NCBI RefSeq assembly: GCF_902764455.1
Contig: NZ_CACWVY010000020.1
Span: forward strand, 1 to 39,740
DNA: 39,740 nt
Direction: 5' to 3'
From: an uncultured Methanobrevibacter sp.
GTDB lineage: Archaea; Methanobacteriota; Methanobacteria; Methanobacteriales; Methanobacteriaceae
Within the stretch, counting starts at the first letter, position 1, and each line of letters begins with the position of its first letter. Below are positions 12,101-18,878 of this stretch, piece by piece. Below the pieces are notes generated by a model, which was not told where the DNA came from, searched no databases, and saw only the letters and a program-made list of their open reading frames with translations. The position numbers and the translations under genes were made by a program.

Positions 12101-12653
12101 AAGTAATTGAAGCCCCTTCCTCACCAGATGTATCAATAAATTTACAGTTATTTACATTTAAAGTTGCACCAGTGACAAGAACAGCGCCGCCGTTAAAAGA
12201 ACCAACCCCAGAACAGTTTATAAAAGTCACATTATTCAGGGTCAGCTTTGAGTAGGATATAATAGCGGAACCATATCCGTAAAAAGCATTTTTTATAATC
12301 AGATTGTTTATTTTCACATCTTTTCCAACAACCACAAATGCTCTAGCCTGATTAGAACAGTCTATTGCATGATTATTTCCATTGATTGTAAAATTTTCCT
12401 TAGCAATTCTAATTCCCCGATTATAATTCATATCACTTTGATTATCAAATTTATAATCGGATTCCAAATTAAAACTTGAATTTTCTAAGGCAATATCATA
12501 ATTTAAATCATAATAGGATTTAATATCACCATCATCTTTTAAAACATCACCCATATCACTAGTATCGTTTAAATCAGCAGCAGATATTGCAGTAATTGAA
12601 AACAATAAAACCAGCAATACAAGGGAATATAAAACAATTTTATTAAATTTCAT
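9102..12653 (-). CDS. Secreted adhesin-like protein with papain-like (C1A) cysteine peptidase domain
   Basis: The protein has about 1183 residues: a signal peptide (1-26), a beta-helix region (about 40-430), a papain-family domain (about 465-690), a lectin-like domain that often follows such peptidases (about 700-840), and three or four Lys-rich Ig-like modules to the end. Catalytic residues are all visible: oxyanion Gln487 and Cys493 in NQGFMGSCWAF, His640 in HRVCVVGWDD, and Asn670 in KNSWGSNW. It is therefore probably an active extracellular peptidase, perhaps acting on cell-wall peptide, host or neighbour proteins; the substrate is unknown. I chose the ATG at 12653 because GAGG lies six bases upstream; an ATG at 12659 and a TTG at 12665 are in frame. 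There is no transmembrane tail, so attachment must be non-membrane. It is a paralogue of the gene at 30204-33767. Confidence 0.88.
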   Translation of the reverse strand: MKFNKIVLYSLVLLVLLFSITAISAADLNDTSDMGDVLKDDGDIKSYYDLNYDIALENSSFNLESDYKFDNQSDMNYNRGIRIAKENFTINGNNHAIDCSNQARAFVVVGKDVKINNLIIKNAFYGYGSAIISYSKLTLNNVTFINCSGVGSFNGGAVLVTGATLNVNNCKFIDTSGEEGASITSSMGVVNVVNSTFTSSSDKIIKGHIYSQNSNLTVLNSNFLNTDSKYATAIFATGEGNILILNSKFKNLSANKTAGAISVKSISKLTISDCEFDNVYSEKNGGAVFADVFEGNGQVMVQNSKFHDCYSEFGGAILQLGGSLIVKDSNFADNVAEYEGGAIYTSFVDVRISNSTFKSNTASDNISYGGAGYFDMGNVIIEKSTFENNAAFGVSTVYAYDTNLTLENNCFNNPSDVTSIYTVYGKVIDKGNTFNDDKWSFDNTNYFYNFENTANPFIIINNTLIFDKLPEKFDLRKYGWVSPVKNQGFMGSCWAFGNVAALESALLRYANVSYSLSENNVQNSMLQFSKYGQLNSEEGGTPFAPIAYLIDWMGIFPSEYDSYDELGKISSLLITPEDIHIQNVVVVPPRNNSLDNDLIKNALIKYGALAVSHNADFNKTAYFNESSYAQYYYGKTISTHRVCVVGWDDTYSRYNFLKTAPGDGAWIVKNSWGSNWADGGYFYVSYYDTSFATDRESVGYIINNDSYNRIYQIDVGGELSMGITFNYYSNVFTADEDELIAAVGTYFEKTGLKYEFKISVNDVEVYSHEGTSEFGGYSTIKLNKYVQIKKGDVFRITFKNNSPIIDDLRIHTQKGTSFVSDDGKNWTDLAKDKSVAIIKAYTISDLNITKNLVKYYKNETPFVAEVGPGEEVIFEFKGITHTVKADENGLAKFEVNANPGKYAITTNYKGNSIVNYIIIKNTVVSSNVEKTYNANCNYKFRIVDSTGNSVKNTKVAVSVNGKSKSYKTDNSGYITLKFTKLTKTQKITVKNPKTGEIKTTKIVIYSRFSDVKNVAMYYFDGSKFKAKILDDNAKPVGKNKVVTIKINKKTYKVKSNAKGMIAFKIPNTVKPGSYKLTATYKGDAVKKTVKVKQNLKTKKYSVKKSSKKLIIKATLKNGKKAVSGKKITLKLNGKKFTSKTNKNGIVKFTINKNIIEKLKIGKKYSMSVIYLKNTVKTTLNVKR

Positions 12654-12853
12654 ATTCATCCTCAAAATAAATATACATAAATATATCTTTTAAAAAAAAT
12701 ATTTAAAATTATTTAATATACTTAATTTTAAAAAAGAAATAAACTGAATTAACACCAACATTAACTCTTTAAAATCAGGAATATGAGAGAATTTAAAAAA
12801 AAGTAAAAGAGTTATTAAATAACCCTAAAATTTAAAAAAGAAGATTTAGGAAC

Positions 12854-13126
12854 TTATTCCATTAATCTTCCAACACCAGTAATTTCAATACTGGCTACGC
12901 CTTCAATAGCAGAAACCATTTCTTCCACAGGTTCAGATCCACCTTCACCATCATCAGTGATGAAACTAATGATGATTGCAACTAAACCAAAAGCAATTGG
13001 TTCTTCTTTCATATCATGAAGGGTTGCTCCTTCAGGCATGGAATCTTTAATAGTTGTTTTAATAGCTTCTAAATCTACATCCGGACTGTCTGGCATGATT
13101 TTCATAGTTGTTAATACTTCACCCAT
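12854..13126 (-). CDS. ef1b: Translation elongation factor aEF-1beta
   Basis: This 90-aa protein is the archaeal guanine-nucleotide exchange factor for EF-1alpha. It recharges EF-1alpha with GTP during elongation. The sequence shows the typical archaeal length and pattern: MGEVLTTMKIMPDSPDVDL at the start, a hydrophobic central strand (FGLVAIIISFITDD) and a second half with EEMVSAIEGVASIEITGVGR. A good ribosome site (GGAGG) lies in the 23-bp gap after the zinc-ribbon gene, so it is the last gene of a four-gene operon. Downstream the minus strand is T-rich with a small palindrome near 12811-12823. Confidence 0.95.
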   Translation of the reverse strand: MGEVLTTMKIMPDSPDVDLEAIKTTIKDSMPEGATLHDMKEEPIAFGLVAIIISFITDDGEGGSEPVEEMVSAIEGVASIEITGVGRLME

Positions 13127-13149
13127 TCTAATTCCTCCAATTTACAAAT

Positions 13150-13311
13150 TTATGGTCCTTCAAATCCACATTCACATTTGTAAGCGTGACCGAAAGTACG
13201 GCATTTTTCACATCTTGATATTTTTGCTCCACATTCTGGACACTCGAATTCAACAAAAGGTCCAGTTAATGGAATTTCTTGTTTGCATGAAATACATTCT
13301 ACAGTTTTCAT
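13150..13311 (-). CDS. Small zinc-ribbon protein, HVO_2753-type
   Basis: A 53-aa protein containing eight cysteines in four knuckles: C6-x2-C9, C24-x2-C27, C34-x2-C37 and C46-x-C48. This resembles the small archaeal zinc-finger family that is commonly encoded directly upstream of aEF-1beta, as here. Its start lies 2 bp past the stop of the kinase gene, and its ribosome site (AGGTGA) sits inside that gene's 3' end, so the genes are translationally close. The role is unknown; two structural zinc sites and nucleic-acid or ribosome association are plausible from context only. Confidence 0.9.
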   Translation of the reverse strand: MKTVECISCKQEIPLTGPFVEFECPECGAKISRCEKCRTFGHAYKCECGFEGP

Positions 13312-13313
13312 TT

Positions 13314-13982
13314 TTAATCACCTATTATTTGTGTGTAATCGAAATTATAATCCTTTATATTATCATCTATAAGAGACAAAACCCTTTCGGGATATTTTCC
13401 ATTCACAACATAACAATTAGTCCCAAACTTTAATAAAAGAGACGGCAACATTACATCAATCGATGACTCCTGAAAAGTTAGTAAAGTTTTTGCATCAATT
13501 TTACTTATGAATGTTGAACCTGGCTCCTTCGGTTCTTGGGTATATATACCATTTACATTTGTTACTATTAAAAGGTTTGCATTTAGTAAGTGTGCAACAT
13601 AGGCAGCAATCGAATCTGAAGTTACGTCCCACGAACATTCAAAAGGATCTTCTGACTTTAAGAATTGGGAAACAACAAAAATTGGAGTGAAACCTTCATC
13701 AGAGATATTATTTATATCCTCAATAGAAAATGCCAATTTTACAGATTCCACTTTATCATTTACAAGTTTTGCTATAATGTCCATGCAATCGATAGCTGTC
13801 CAATGATTGGCAGAGTCTGAAAAGTCAAGTTCAGCATCATATTTGCGAATTAAATTTGCAAACTCACCACCACCCAGAATAATGCATGAATCAGTATTTT
13901 TTAACTTATCCGCCAATGTTATTGCATGATTCGGGAACAGACTTCCCCCTATTTTTACAACCTGTTTTATGATAATAATCAC
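13314..13982 (-). CDS. mfnE: Amino acid kinase family protein, probable methanofuran biosynthesis kinase MfnE
   Basis: A 222-aa amino-acid-kinase fold protein. The N-terminal VKIGGSLF (phosphate-binding loop), the IILGGGEFA loop and the IVTNVNGIYTQEP nucleotide-site segment are visible. In methanogens this short kinase subfamily includes MfnE, which phosphorylates 5-(aminomethyl)-3-furanmethanol phosphate to the diphosphate used in methanofuran synthesis. Older annotations call such proteins uridylate- or glutamate-kinase-like, so the specific function is inferred. It starts with GTG at 13982 after an AGGG ribosome-site-like sequence. It is second in the pth2 operon, 45 bp after pth2. Confidence 0.75.
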   Translation of the reverse strand: MIIIIKQVVKIGGSLFPNHAITLADKLKNTDSCIILGGGEFANLIRKYDAELDFSDSANHWTAIDCMDIIAKLVNDKVESVKLAFSIEDINNISDEGFTPIFVVSQFLKSEDPFECSWDVTSDSIAAYVAHLLNANLLIVTNVNGIYTQEPKEPGSTFISKIDAKTLLTFQESSIDVMLPSLLLKFGTNCYVVNGKYPERVLSLIDDNIKDYNFDYTQIIGD

Positions 13983-14027
13983 GACCCTGTTTAATTAAAA
14001 GTAGCTTCAATTAAATGACAGTTTATG

Positions 14028-14366
14028 TTATAAAAGTTTCAAATCTCCTGTTATTTCATCAAGGATTTCATCTTCATCCGGCCCGAGTGCCAAAACGGTA
14101 ACGCTTGATGTAGGTATCTGTGTCCTTCCAGCATCAACTACCAAATAATTAGCAATACCTTTTTTATCTGCAATTTTTTTAAGCTCGGTTAATTCCTCTA
14201 ATGTCTTAACTTTTAAAACTACTTTTGCATAAGCTTCATTTTCCCATTTTCTAATTTTATCTGCCGGTGATTTTTTATATGCACCAATAGCTCCGTGACA
14301 GCACTGAGCGGCAATTTTTCCCTTACGCATTTTTAAATCTGTTCTTACAATCATAACTTGTTTCAT
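14028..14366 (-). CDS. pth2: Peptidyl-tRNA hydrolase, archaeal/eukaryotic type (Pth2)
   Basis: A 112-aa protein with the Pth2 signature: VMIVRTDLKMRKGKIAAQCC at the N-terminus, then the WENEAYAKVVLKV strand and a late DAGRTQIPTSSVTVLALGP segment. It releases peptides from peptidyl-tRNA that dissociates from ribosomes. Length matches the family. GAGG lies a few bases before the ATG. It is the first gene of the minus-strand operon and diverges from the phosphatase pair. Confidence 0.95.
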   Translation of the reverse strand: MKQVMIVRTDLKMRKGKIAAQCCHGAIGAYKKSPADKIRKWENEAYAKVVLKVKTLEELTELKKIADKKGIANYLVVDAGRTQIPTSSVTVLALGPDEDEILDEITGDLKLL

Positions 14367-14560
14367 AATATCCTCAAAAAAATCAAACTAAAAATATTTT
14401 TTCATTAATTAAAATATTCAGATTATTATATTTAAATTTAGCATCACACCCGGCAAATTAAAAAAATATTCTCACATAACTAAAAAAACTAATATAACTT
14501 ATTTAAATACATATATTACATAAGTAATTCATTTTAAAGAAAACATCATAAAGGGATAAA

Positions 14561-16495
14561 ATGCTTAAAAAACTATTTGACAATAAAAAATTCATTTTTA
14601 TTTTCACTTTTACAGTGGAATTTATCTTATATTATTTTTTTGAGCATATGCCCTTTGGAGGAGAGTATATAATCGCCGATGTTGGTATTGCTCCTGTTTT
14701 TGGAATGATGTTTGGTCCTATTGGAGGTTTAGGTCAAGCCCTAGCCAGTCTTACCTGGCAGCTTTTTGAAGGGGCAGATCCAAGAGCAGCATTAATTGAT
14801 TTTACAATAATGTTCTTTATATCCATACTTGCATACAAATTATGGTATACGACCTTTAAAGAAAAGACAATCAACACCCCAAAATTCAATTCAACCTATA
14901 ATATATTTAAATTTTTAATTATAGCTTTGATTCTTGCAATTGTCTATTGGGCATTAATATACATATCATTTGAAGCATATCCCAAAATGTATATAATTTA
15001 TCCATTATCAAGCTTTATTAAACAGACATCATATGCCTTAAATCTGTTTAATTTCACTTTAATATTCGGAATATTCTTCATCAGCATTTTCAACATAGAA
15101 GAATTGCCTATGCAAACACCTAGAAAATGGATAAATCTCATTGATATCAACAATAAATATTTTATAGTAGGTTTTATACTGTTACTGGGCTATCTGATTA
15201 TTGTTCAAGCATTCCACATTGACAACAGTATTACAGACAACATATTCTTTGGAATGACTCTCGTTATGGCAATATTATTCTGCATAAACAAGTTTGAAGC
15301 AAATATAGAAGTAAGAGTCATTAAGTACTCAATCATTGAAAAAATTATACTATTTTTCTTAATAATACTGTCCATTCTATTTATCGTCCTTTTTGATGAA
15401 CTAATTACAATAAGTATGATTTTTACCTACAACTTCAATGAAGATTACATTCAGCTATTCAATTTATGCTTTGGAAGCGGACTGATGATTCTCTTTTGCA
15501 TATTCCACATTTATTATGTTGAAAAGACAATAACCAATCCGATTTATGAACTAATCGATTCACTAAAACAATACAGAAATGATAAAGATTCTGAGCATGA
15601 TGAGAATCACACTAAAAAATTCGAAAAATATCTGAAAAACAACGATGACATGACCAAATTAATTGAATCATTTATCACATTAAGCAACAACATTGAAAAC
15701 AATTTAAATAACCTCGAAAGAACAACTGCAGAAAAAGAGAAAATTGAAACTGAGTTTAAAATTGCAAGCAATATTCAATCAGGAATGCTAAAAACAAACT
15801 TTGATGAATTCTCCAATAACAAGCCTTTCGAAATTTATGGATTAATGAAACCTGCAAAAGTAGTTGGAGGAGCATTTTATGACTATTTTGACATGGATAG
15901 TGATAATGCTGCTTTCGTTATTGGAGATGTAAGTGGAACAGGGGTCCCTGCAACATTATTCATGGTCAAAACCATGCAACTAATTGAAAACCACAGTAAA
16001 TTCAATTCTGATCTCGAAGAACTTTTTGAAAAGGTTAATGATTTAACCTGTAAGGGAAATGACGATAACCTGATTGTTACATCATGGTTTGGAAAATTAA
16101 ATTTCAAGAGCGGAAAATTAAGTTTTGTTAATGCCGGACACAATCCTCCATTAGTCAAACATGACCATCAGGATTTCGAATTTTTGAAAATCAAACCGGA
16201 TATAAATATAGGAAGCACAGAAAATACCAGTTATAAAAAACATGAGATAGATTTAAGTCCTGGAGACATGTTGTTTTTATATACTGACGGAGCAACAGGG
16301 AAAAAGAATAATCCAGAATCCTTTTACACCGATAACCTCTTGAGAGAAACAGTAAACAAATATAAAGATGAAAATCCAGAAAATATAATTAAAAGCATTG
16401 AAACTGATTTATATCAAGTTTACAATTATGATAATCCTAAAGATGACATTACAATGCTGGTAATAAAATATAATGGTTGTGAAAGTTATGAATAG
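14561..16495 (+). CDS. Membrane SpoIIE/RsbU-type PP2C-like protein, probably degenerate at the metal site
   Basis: A 644-aa protein with about eight transmembrane helices (residues 10-330), a short linker with a coiled-coil-like segment (about 370-410), and a C-terminal SpoIIE/RsbU phosphatase domain (about 420-640). The domain keeps GDVSGTG (Asp456), NAGHNPPL and DDITM (Asp628, Asp629). Two expected residues differ: the metal-binding Asp of the usual GGDFYD motif is Ala438 (GGAFYDYF), and the TDG.TE motif reads TDGATG with Gly580. It may therefore be weak or inactive as a phosphatase. GGGAT lies just before the ATG. It overlaps the following paralogue by 8 bp. The N-terminal membrane half may be a sensor. 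No anti-sigma or STAS partner is visible in the window. Confidence 0.85.
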   Translation: MLKKLFDNKKFIFIFTFTVEFILYYFFEHMPFGGEYIIADVGIAPVFGMMFGPIGGLGQALASLTWQLFEGADPRAALIDFTIMFFISILAYKLWYTTFKEKTINTPKFNSTYNIFKFLIIALILAIVYWALIYISFEAYPKMYIIYPLSSFIKQTSYALNLFNFTLIFGIFFISIFNIEELPMQTPRKWINLIDINNKYFIVGFILLLGYLIIVQAFHIDNSITDNIFFGMTLVMAILFCINKFEANIEVRVIKYSIIEKIILFFLIILSILFIVLFDELITISMIFTYNFNEDYIQLFNLCFGSGLMILFCIFHIYYVEKTITNPIYELIDSLKQYRNDKDSEHDENHTKKFEKYLKNNDDMTKLIESFITLSNNIENNLNNLERTTAEKEKIETEFKIASNIQSGMLKTNFDEFSNNKPFEIYGLMKPAKVVGGAFYDYFDMDSDNAAFVIGDVSGTGVPATLFMVKTMQLIENHSKFNSDLEELFEKVNDLTCKGNDDNLIVTSWFGKLNFKSGKLSFVNAGHNPPLVKHDHQDFEFLKIKPDINIGSTENTSYKKHEIDLSPGDMLFLYTDGATGKKNNPESFYTDNLLRETVNKYKDENPENIIKSIETDLYQVYNYDNPKDDITMLVIKYNGCESYE

Positions 16496-18365
16496 AATTA
16501 GAGAACTTTTTAAATCAAATAAATTCAAGATATTATTCGCAATGGCCATGACTTTTACAACAATAATATTTTTCAATATTGTTGATTCCACCTCAGAAGT
16601 GAATCTTGAAATTGCCATTATGCCTGTTTTATGTCTATTATGGGGTCCTTTTGGAATCTTAGGATTTATTATAGTAGAAAGCATATATCTTCTTGTATTT
16701 GACCCTCATGACGCACCATATGTCCTAAAAGTAATCATTATATTTTGTATATGCAACATGTTAATGTGGAAATTATGGTATTCCACAATGAACAGAGACG
16801 GTATGGAAATTCCAAATTTTAACAAATTATACAATATAATTAAATTTTTAGCCATCTTTTTGATTTATGTGGCAGGACTATATATTTTACTAAACGGACT
16901 GGTTAAAGGACAATACGATGTTAAGAATTTACATGACAATATAATAATATTATCACCGTTAAGCATACTGATTATGATAATAGGAATACACCTTGCAATC
17001 AAATATAAAATACCAGTATACACTCCAAAAGGATTGAAACAGGTTTTGCCTAAAAAAGTTTATCCAATTCTACTAATTGCTGCAATCATTATCGGAATGG
17101 TAAATACAATATCCGATAACAATGCCTTTGATTCAACAATAATAAGTATTTTAGTAATGGTGCTCATGATAATCTATATAACAAAACCATTTGGAGAGAA
17201 TTATACAATAAATGAAGATATTAACATAAATTTATTCAATAAAATTAATTCCTCCCTATTTTTACTATTGTTAATCCTTCTTGCAATAACCACTTTGCCA
17301 CTATACGTATTTATTCCGGGCATAATAACTCCAACAGACGTACTTAGCAATTTTGCATACATTATTGAGCAGTTTATATCATTAATCATAATTCCAGTTT
17401 TAATTTATATGTATTATCTGGAAAAAAATATGACAAAACCTATCAACAAACTAACCAAATCATTATCCCGAAATATAACCACACCCCAGGATTATCAAAA
17501 ACTTAACGAAGATTTAAATTCAATAACAGTTAACAATGAACTAAAATCCCTTGCAGGTTCACTGCTTGAAATGGAAGAAGATTTGAATCTTTACAGAAAA
17601 CAGCTGGTTGAAGTTACATCTCAAAAGGAGAGATTTGAAACAGAGATGAAATTGGGCCATGATATACAGGATTCCATGATTCCAAAAAATTTTGAAGAAT
17701 ATAACAATGGCGAAAAATGTGAAATTTGGGGTATGATGGAACCTGCACGTGAAGTTGCAGGCGATTTTTATGACTTTTTCAAAATAGATGATGACAATAT
17801 CGGATTTGTTATTGGAGATGTTAGCGGGAAAGGAATAACCGCCTCACTGATTATGGTTAAGGCAATGACATTAATCCAGGATTATGCAATACACTTCGAA
17901 GATCTTTCAGATGTATTTTATGAAGTAAATAACCTGCTCTGTGAAGGAAATGTTGAAAATCTCTTTGTCACATGCTGGCTTGGAAAAATAAACTTCAAGA
18001 CAAAGAAATTATCCTACGTTAATGCAGGCCATAACCCTCCATTAATCAAACAAAATGAGAATTTTGAATATTACAACATAAACCCCGGAGTAGTTTTAGC
18101 TGCAATGGAAGATATGCCTTATGAAACAAATGAACTCCAATTAAAATCAGGAGATGCAATAATTTTATATACTGACGGAATAACAGAAGCAAATTACAAC
18201 TATAATGATTTTTACGGTGAAGAAAGATTGAAAGACATTTTAAATAAACATAAAAATGATGATCTGGAAAAGATAATAACCTCCGTGAAAAAGGACATAG
18301 ATGATTTCTGTGAAAATCAGGAGCAGTTTGATGACACAACAATGTTTGCAATTAGACTGAAATAG
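16488..18365 (+). CDS. Membrane SpoIIE/RsbU-type serine/threonine phosphatase
   Basis: A 625-aa paralogue of the preceding protein with the same layout: about eight transmembrane helices, a linker with coiled-coil character, then the SpoIIE/RsbU domain. All metal-site motifs are intact: AGDFYDFF (Asp426), GDVSGKG, NAGHNPPL, TDGITEA (Asp563, Glu567) and DDTTM. It is thus expected to dephosphorylate a Ser/Thr phosphoprotein, probably in response to a membrane signal; the target is unknown. I chose the ATG at 16488 because it aligns with the paralogue's N-terminus; an in-frame ATG at 16473 would add five residues. The overlap with the upstream gene indicates one transcript and coupled translation. 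Confidence 0.88.
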   Translation: MNRIRELFKSNKFKILFAMAMTFTTIIFFNIVDSTSEVNLEIAIMPVLCLLWGPFGILGFIIVESIYLLVFDPHDAPYVLKVIIIFCICNMLMWKLWYSTMNRDGMEIPNFNKLYNIIKFLAIFLIYVAGLYILLNGLVKGQYDVKNLHDNIIILSPLSILIMIIGIHLAIKYKIPVYTPKGLKQVLPKKVYPILLIAAIIIGMVNTISDNNAFDSTIISILVMVLMIIYITKPFGENYTINEDININLFNKINSSLFLLLLILLAITTLPLYVFIPGIITPTDVLSNFAYIIEQFISLIIIPVLIYMYYLEKNMTKPINKLTKSLSRNITTPQDYQKLNEDLNSITVNNELKSLAGSLLEMEEDLNLYRKQLVEVTSQKERFETEMKLGHDIQDSMIPKNFEEYNNGEKCEIWGMMEPAREVAGDFYDFFKIDDDNIGFVIGDVSGKGITASLIMVKAMTLIQDYAIHFEDLSDVFYEVNNLLCEGNVENLFVTCWLGKINFKTKKLSYVNAGHNPPLIKQNENFEYYNINPGVVLAAMEDMPYETNELQLKSGDAIILYTDGITEANYNYNDFYGEERLKDILNKHKNDDLEKIITSVKKDIDDFCENQEQFDDTTMFAIRLK

Positions 18366-18486
18366 ATATTCGAACATTATAAGAAATAAATATTAAAAAT
18401 AAATTAGTTTATGAATTTTAAATTTAAAATAAAATTATATATTATTTAAAATTAAAAAATAAGAGTTTTAAATTGAAAATTCAATA

Positions 18487-18709
18487 TTAATTTTTCCCAT
18501 TAAAAAATTGAACTACATCGACTTTGTAGAAGTCGAGGATTCTTACTTCACAGGCCAGTACTCTCCCACAAAATAGATTTACCTTGCTATCCCCACTGTC
18601 TAAGAGGTTCATTGTTTTTTTAAGAAGGATTCTTAACCCTTCATGTTTAATGTTTTTTGAAACATTGACATTCTGTCATGTTGGTTTTGCATGATGGGCA
18701 TGTCCATTT
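18487..18709 (-). pseudogene. Decayed C-terminal fragment of an IS200/IS605-type TnpB gene
   Basis: On the minus strand 18709-18647 reads KWTCPSCKTNM and then a stop, matching the second CxxC knuckle of the TnpB zinc ribbon. One frameshift later (near 18650), 18651-18487 reads IKHEGLRILLKK followed by a tail ending EVRILDFYKVDVVQFF, the position where TnpB proteins have N-I-x-x-EGLRIL and the element-end-encoded tail. No RuvC catalytic motifs remain and there is no start. This is inference from motif order; only the last 75 or so codons survive. Confidence 0.6.
18508..18540 (-). mobile_element. Remnant right-end hairpin of an IS605-type element
   Basis: Directly at the tail of the TnpB fragment lies a subterminal hairpin CGACTT-TGTAG-AAGTCG (18519-18535), flanked on the minus strand by GAATCCT on one side and ATGTAGTTCAA on the other. 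Hairpin plus GTAGTTCA is the usual right-end layout of IS605-group elements, where it also forms the 3' part of the omega (guide) RNA. The left end was not found in the window, so the element is not intact. Confidence 0.5.
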
Positions 18710-18878
18710 TTCTTGGTTGCGGCTTTATTGTAGCGATTGCTATTGAATTTACGTCCTGATAATATTTTATAGTATTCACAAACAAAATTTTTTAAAAGAG
18801 TTAAAATTCTAATTTTACAAACCTTAATTAAATAGAATGTACATAATTATTAATGATTATATTTTTAAGGAGATTATA

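Larger units (their letters stand above)
18366..18878. other. Intergenic region with transposon remains and RLI promoter
   Basis: Apart from the TnpB remnant at 18487-18709 no gene is seen. The stretch 18366-18486 is AT-rich without signal. Bases 18710-18800 on the minus strand may contain more decayed element sequence, but the reading frames are broken and I cannot identify it. The last 60 bases hold the leader and ribosome site (AAGGAG) of the RLI gene. Confidence 0.5.

Noticed and set aside
12665-12665. TTG start for the first peptidase-adhesin
   Set aside because: The GAGG ribosome site lies inside this extension and fits the ATG at 12653 better.
13038-13433. 131-codon plus-strand open frame
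   Set aside because: It lies antisense to aEF-1beta, the zinc-ribbon gene and the kinase, all of which are well supported.
18837-18878. 14-codon N-terminal extension of RLI
   Set aside because: The AAGGAG site lies within it and the family begins at the downstream ATG.
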